The notes under the pieces: model-generated
What the model saw: the letters and a program-made list of their open reading frames with translations, nothing else
Told to the model about the DNA's origin: nothing
Database searches by the model: none
Translations under genes and position numbers: made by a program
Source: Pseudolysobacter sp.
Lineage (GTDB): Bacteria > Pseudomonadota > Gammaproteobacteria > Xanthomonadales > Rhodanobacteraceae
Assembly (NCBI GenBank): GCA_025351985.1
Contig: JANXUW010000648.1
Span: forward strand, 1 to 8,136
DNA length: 8,136 nucleotides
Direction of reading: 5' to 3'
Shown: positions 6,667 through 8,136 of the stretch, piece by piece
How the letters are laid out: each line of letters starts with the position of its first letter
Position numbering within the stretch: position 1 is the stretch's first letter

Positions 6667-7832
6667 ATCCAACGCCAGAATTCGAAAATGCGGTTCCGCT
6701 GCCTATTATCTTGCTGCCAGCAAGCGATGACACTCAACTCGATCTGCCGCTGGGTTTGGATAATCAAACCATGAATCCGCTTGTCGAATGCCAGCCTGTT
6801 AATGCGTCCGCAACCGAGACCGTTGTTGATGCAGAACTCGCCAAGACGACTCCATCGCACGATATGTTCGCGACCGCCACATCGGAACCTGCGGCCGGTA
6901 TTGACATTCATGCGTATGAACCGAATCTCGGGCAGCGTCTGCGCGCCGCGCGCGAAACACGCGCATGGAGCGTGACCGACGCCGCGGCGCGACTACATCT
7001 TCCCAGCACCGTGGTGCAGGCACTCGAATCCGGCAACTACGCGCGCATCGGCAACGGCATTTACCTGCGTGGCTACATGCTGAGTTATCTGCGTCTGCTG
7101 GCGTTGCCGACAAGTCTGCTTGAAACACTGGTCGAACCTGCGCAAGCGGAGCCGCCGCTAGTTACCACCGGCGCGATTTCGCACCCGCGTTATTTGTATA
7201 ACCGTTATTCGGTGCCGACCATTTACTTCATCCTCACCGGATTGATTGTCGTGCCTGCAGTTTGGCTAACGACACATGGTGGGCTGGAGCAAACGCTGGT
7301 GCGCATCGCGCCGCTGGATACGCCGGCCGAAAATTCGTCAATGAATAGCGTGGTCGACAGCAGTGCGCCAGCAGCACCATTACCGGGCGTGCAACCGGTG
7401 GAAAGCGGTGTGAATGGGCCTGCGTTACCCAGCGGCACAATATCTTCATCGAATGCCAGTAACGCCGATGCACCACTGATTGCGTCGTTTACTCCAGTGT
7501 TGAATCCGATTCAGTCCACGCCGTCAGCCACACCGACAATTGCGACCGCCAAGGAATCGGGTGCACACCATGTGCGCTTGAGCCTGACCGAAGAAAGCTG
7601 GGTAGAAATTCTCGGAGCCGAAGGCAAACGCCTGGATTACGGCCTGCTGCCAGCCGGAACACAGCACGAATATTACAGCGATGGCGCGCTGGATATCCGC
7701 ATCGGCAACAGCAATGGCGCGACCCTCGAAGTGGATGGTCACGCGATGGATCTGACGCCCTATCGACACTCGAATGTCGCGCGCCTCAAGCTGTTCTCCG
7801 AGAGCGACAAGGCTTCCCATAGCGATTCCTGA
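6663..7832 (+). CDS. rodZ: Cytoskeleton protein RodZ-like (HTH, one membrane span, DUF4115)
   Basis: RodZ links the MreB cytoskeleton to the cell-wall elongation machinery and helps set rod shape. The 389 residues show an N-terminal low-complexity extension (1-87), a cytoplasmic HTH domain (about 88-157, beginning LGQRLRAARETR), a membrane helix (about 184-202, VPTIYFILTGLIVVPAVWL), a Pro/Ser/Ala-rich periplasmic linker (203-301), and a C-terminal beta-rich DUF4115 domain (about 303-377). Tyr134 and Tyr138 in YLRGY occupy the positions of Phe60 and Tyr64, the MreB contacts of E. coli RodZ. The start ATG 6663 overlaps the pilW stop as ATGA and has no clear Shine-Dalgarno, which points to translational coupling. 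Start codons at 6771 or 6867 would trim much of the extension but have no better ribosome site. E. coli RodZ has only about 15 residues before its HTH, so the extension is unusual. Confidence 0.88.
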   Translation: MNPTPEFENAVPLPIILLPASDDTQLDLPLGLDNQTMNPLVECQPVNASATETVVDAELAKTTPSHDMFATATSEPAAGIDIHAYEPNLGQRLRAARETRAWSVTDAAARLHLPSTVVQALESGNYARIGNGIYLRGYMLSYLRLLALPTSLLETLVEPAQAEPPLVTTGAISHPRYLYNRYSVPTIYFILTGLIVVPAVWLTTHGGLEQTLVRIAPLDTPAENSSMNSVVDSSAPAAPLPGVQPVESGVNGPALPSGTISSSNASNADAPLIASFTPVLNPIQSTPSATPTIATAKESGAHHVRLSLTEESWVEILGAEGKRLDYGLLPAGTQHEYYSDGALDIRIGNSNGATLEVDGHAMDLTPYRHSNVARLKLFSESDKASHSDS

Positions 7833-7854
7833 ACGGCTATCGCGCAGGCAAGCA

Positions 7855-7860
7855 TATAAT
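7855..7860 (+). promoter_or_regulatory. Consensus -10 box upstream of yfgM
   Basis: TATAAT is a perfect sigma70 -10 hexamer 106 bp before the yfgM start, just after the rodZ stop. It is followed by a GC-rich TGCGC stretch. No good -35 box lies at 16-18 bp (sequence near 7830-7837 is poor), so the promoter may be weak or activator-dependent. It suggests yfgM and downstream genes can be transcribed separately from the ndk-rodZ cluster. Confidence 0.45.
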
Positions 7861-7890
7861 TGCGCTTTCCTGCTAATCTTAGTATTCCAA

Positions 7891-7912
7891 GCGAACGGCC
7901 TTCGGGCGTCGC
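7891..7912 (+). other. Imperfect hairpin in the yfgM leader
   Basis: GCG-a-ACG-g-CC, TTCG, GGCGTCGC can fold into an 8-bp stem with two single-base bulges and a UUCG tetraloop, which is unusually stable in RNA. No T-run follows on either strand, so it is not a typical terminator. It would lie in the untranslated leader between the TATAAT box and yfgM. Confidence 0.35.
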
Positions 7913-7966
7913 CGCCGCGCGTGGCATTTGCCGCGTAGCTTTTCGATTCAAACCAGGTGAATGACG

Positions 7967-8136
7967 ATGGCTTTTGAGGTAATGGACGAACACGAACAAG
8001 GCGAACTGGTGCAGAAATGGCTGCGCGAGAATGCCTTGTCGATAGTGATTGGTGTCGGTCTTGGGCTGCTGCTGATTTTCGGCTGGCAGCAATGGCGTAA
8101 TCATCGCGCCACCCATCGGCTGGATGCCGCGACCCA
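7967..8136 (+). CDS. yfgM: YfgM-family membrane protein (ancillary SecYEG translocon subunit), 3'-truncated
   Basis: The first 56 residues are present, starting MAFEVMDEHEQGELVQKWLR. A short cytoplasmic N-terminus is followed by a single membrane helix at about 25-41 (LSIVIGVGLGLLLIFGW) and the basic segment QQWRNHR. This matches the N-terminus of YfgM, an inner-membrane TPR protein with a periplasmic domain that in E. coli associates with the SecYEG translocon and PpiD. The TPR-like periplasmic part lies beyond the window. ATG 7967 is chosen because AGGTG (7955-7959) lies seven bases upstream; ATG 7961, two codons earlier in the same frame, is too close to that site. Position after rodZ fits the conserved rodZ...yfgM-bamB-der order, so bamB is expected next. 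A general DUF2133-type tetratricopeptide protein label would be equivalent. Confidence 0.85.
   Translation, partial: MAFEVMDEHEQGELVQKWLRENALSIVIGVGLGLLLIFGWQQWRNHRATHRLDAAT

Noticed and set aside
1..8136. A defence, mobile or otherwise novel system
   Set aside because: All sizeable coding regions belong to known core families. There are no transposase, integrase, toxin or nuclease genes, no arrays, and no obvious break in composition.

Overview
This window looks like ordinary core chromosome from a gammaproteobacterium, most likely of the order Xanthomonadales (Lysobacterales). Two things support this: the gene order ndk-rlmN-pilW-rodZ-yfgM, and protein sequences that resemble xanthomonad versions from memory, notably the thiolase N-terminus and RlmN. 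I cannot fix the genus. Base composition is moderately GC-rich and looks even across the window. I see no insertion sequence, phage gene, tRNA, rRNA or CRISPR array, and no convincing undescribed system.

Left half (1-4152, minus strand) is a fatty-acid beta-oxidation operon. Transcription runs right to left from a good sigma70-type promoter (TTGACC, 17-bp spacer, TATGCT; 4152-4124). First comes a TetR-family regulator resembling PsrA (GTG start at 4003). Next is a 790-residue bifunctional 3-hydroxyacyl-CoA dehydrogenase/enoyl-CoA hydratase with the dehydrogenase first, as in FadN of Bacillus. Last is an acyl-CoA thiolase cut by the window start. Directly downstream of the -10 box, over the expected transcription start, lies TCAAACGAACGTTTGA (4108-4123). 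It matches the CAAAC-N2-4-GTTTG operator known for Pseudomonas PsrA. The simplest model is that PsrA represses its own operon and is released by long-chain fatty acids or their CoA esters.

The divergent intergenic region (4004-4333) holds this promoter and operator, a possible structured leader upstream of psrA (4030-4067), an AT-rich patch, and a weak candidate promoter for ndk.

Right half (4334-8136, plus strand) is a housekeeping cluster: ndk (nucleoside diphosphate kinase), rlmN (23S rRNA/tRNA adenosine C2-methyltransferase, GTG start), pilW/pilF (TPR lipoprotein for the type IV pilus secretin) and rodZ (cell-shape HTH membrane protein). Spacing is tight: 19 bp between ndk and rlmN, a 14-bp overlap of rlmN and pilW, and an ATGA overlap of pilW and rodZ. 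After a 134-bp gap with a perfect TATAAT box, yfgM begins and is cut by the window end. In many other gammaproteobacteria ispG and hisS lie between rodZ and yfgM; they are absent here.
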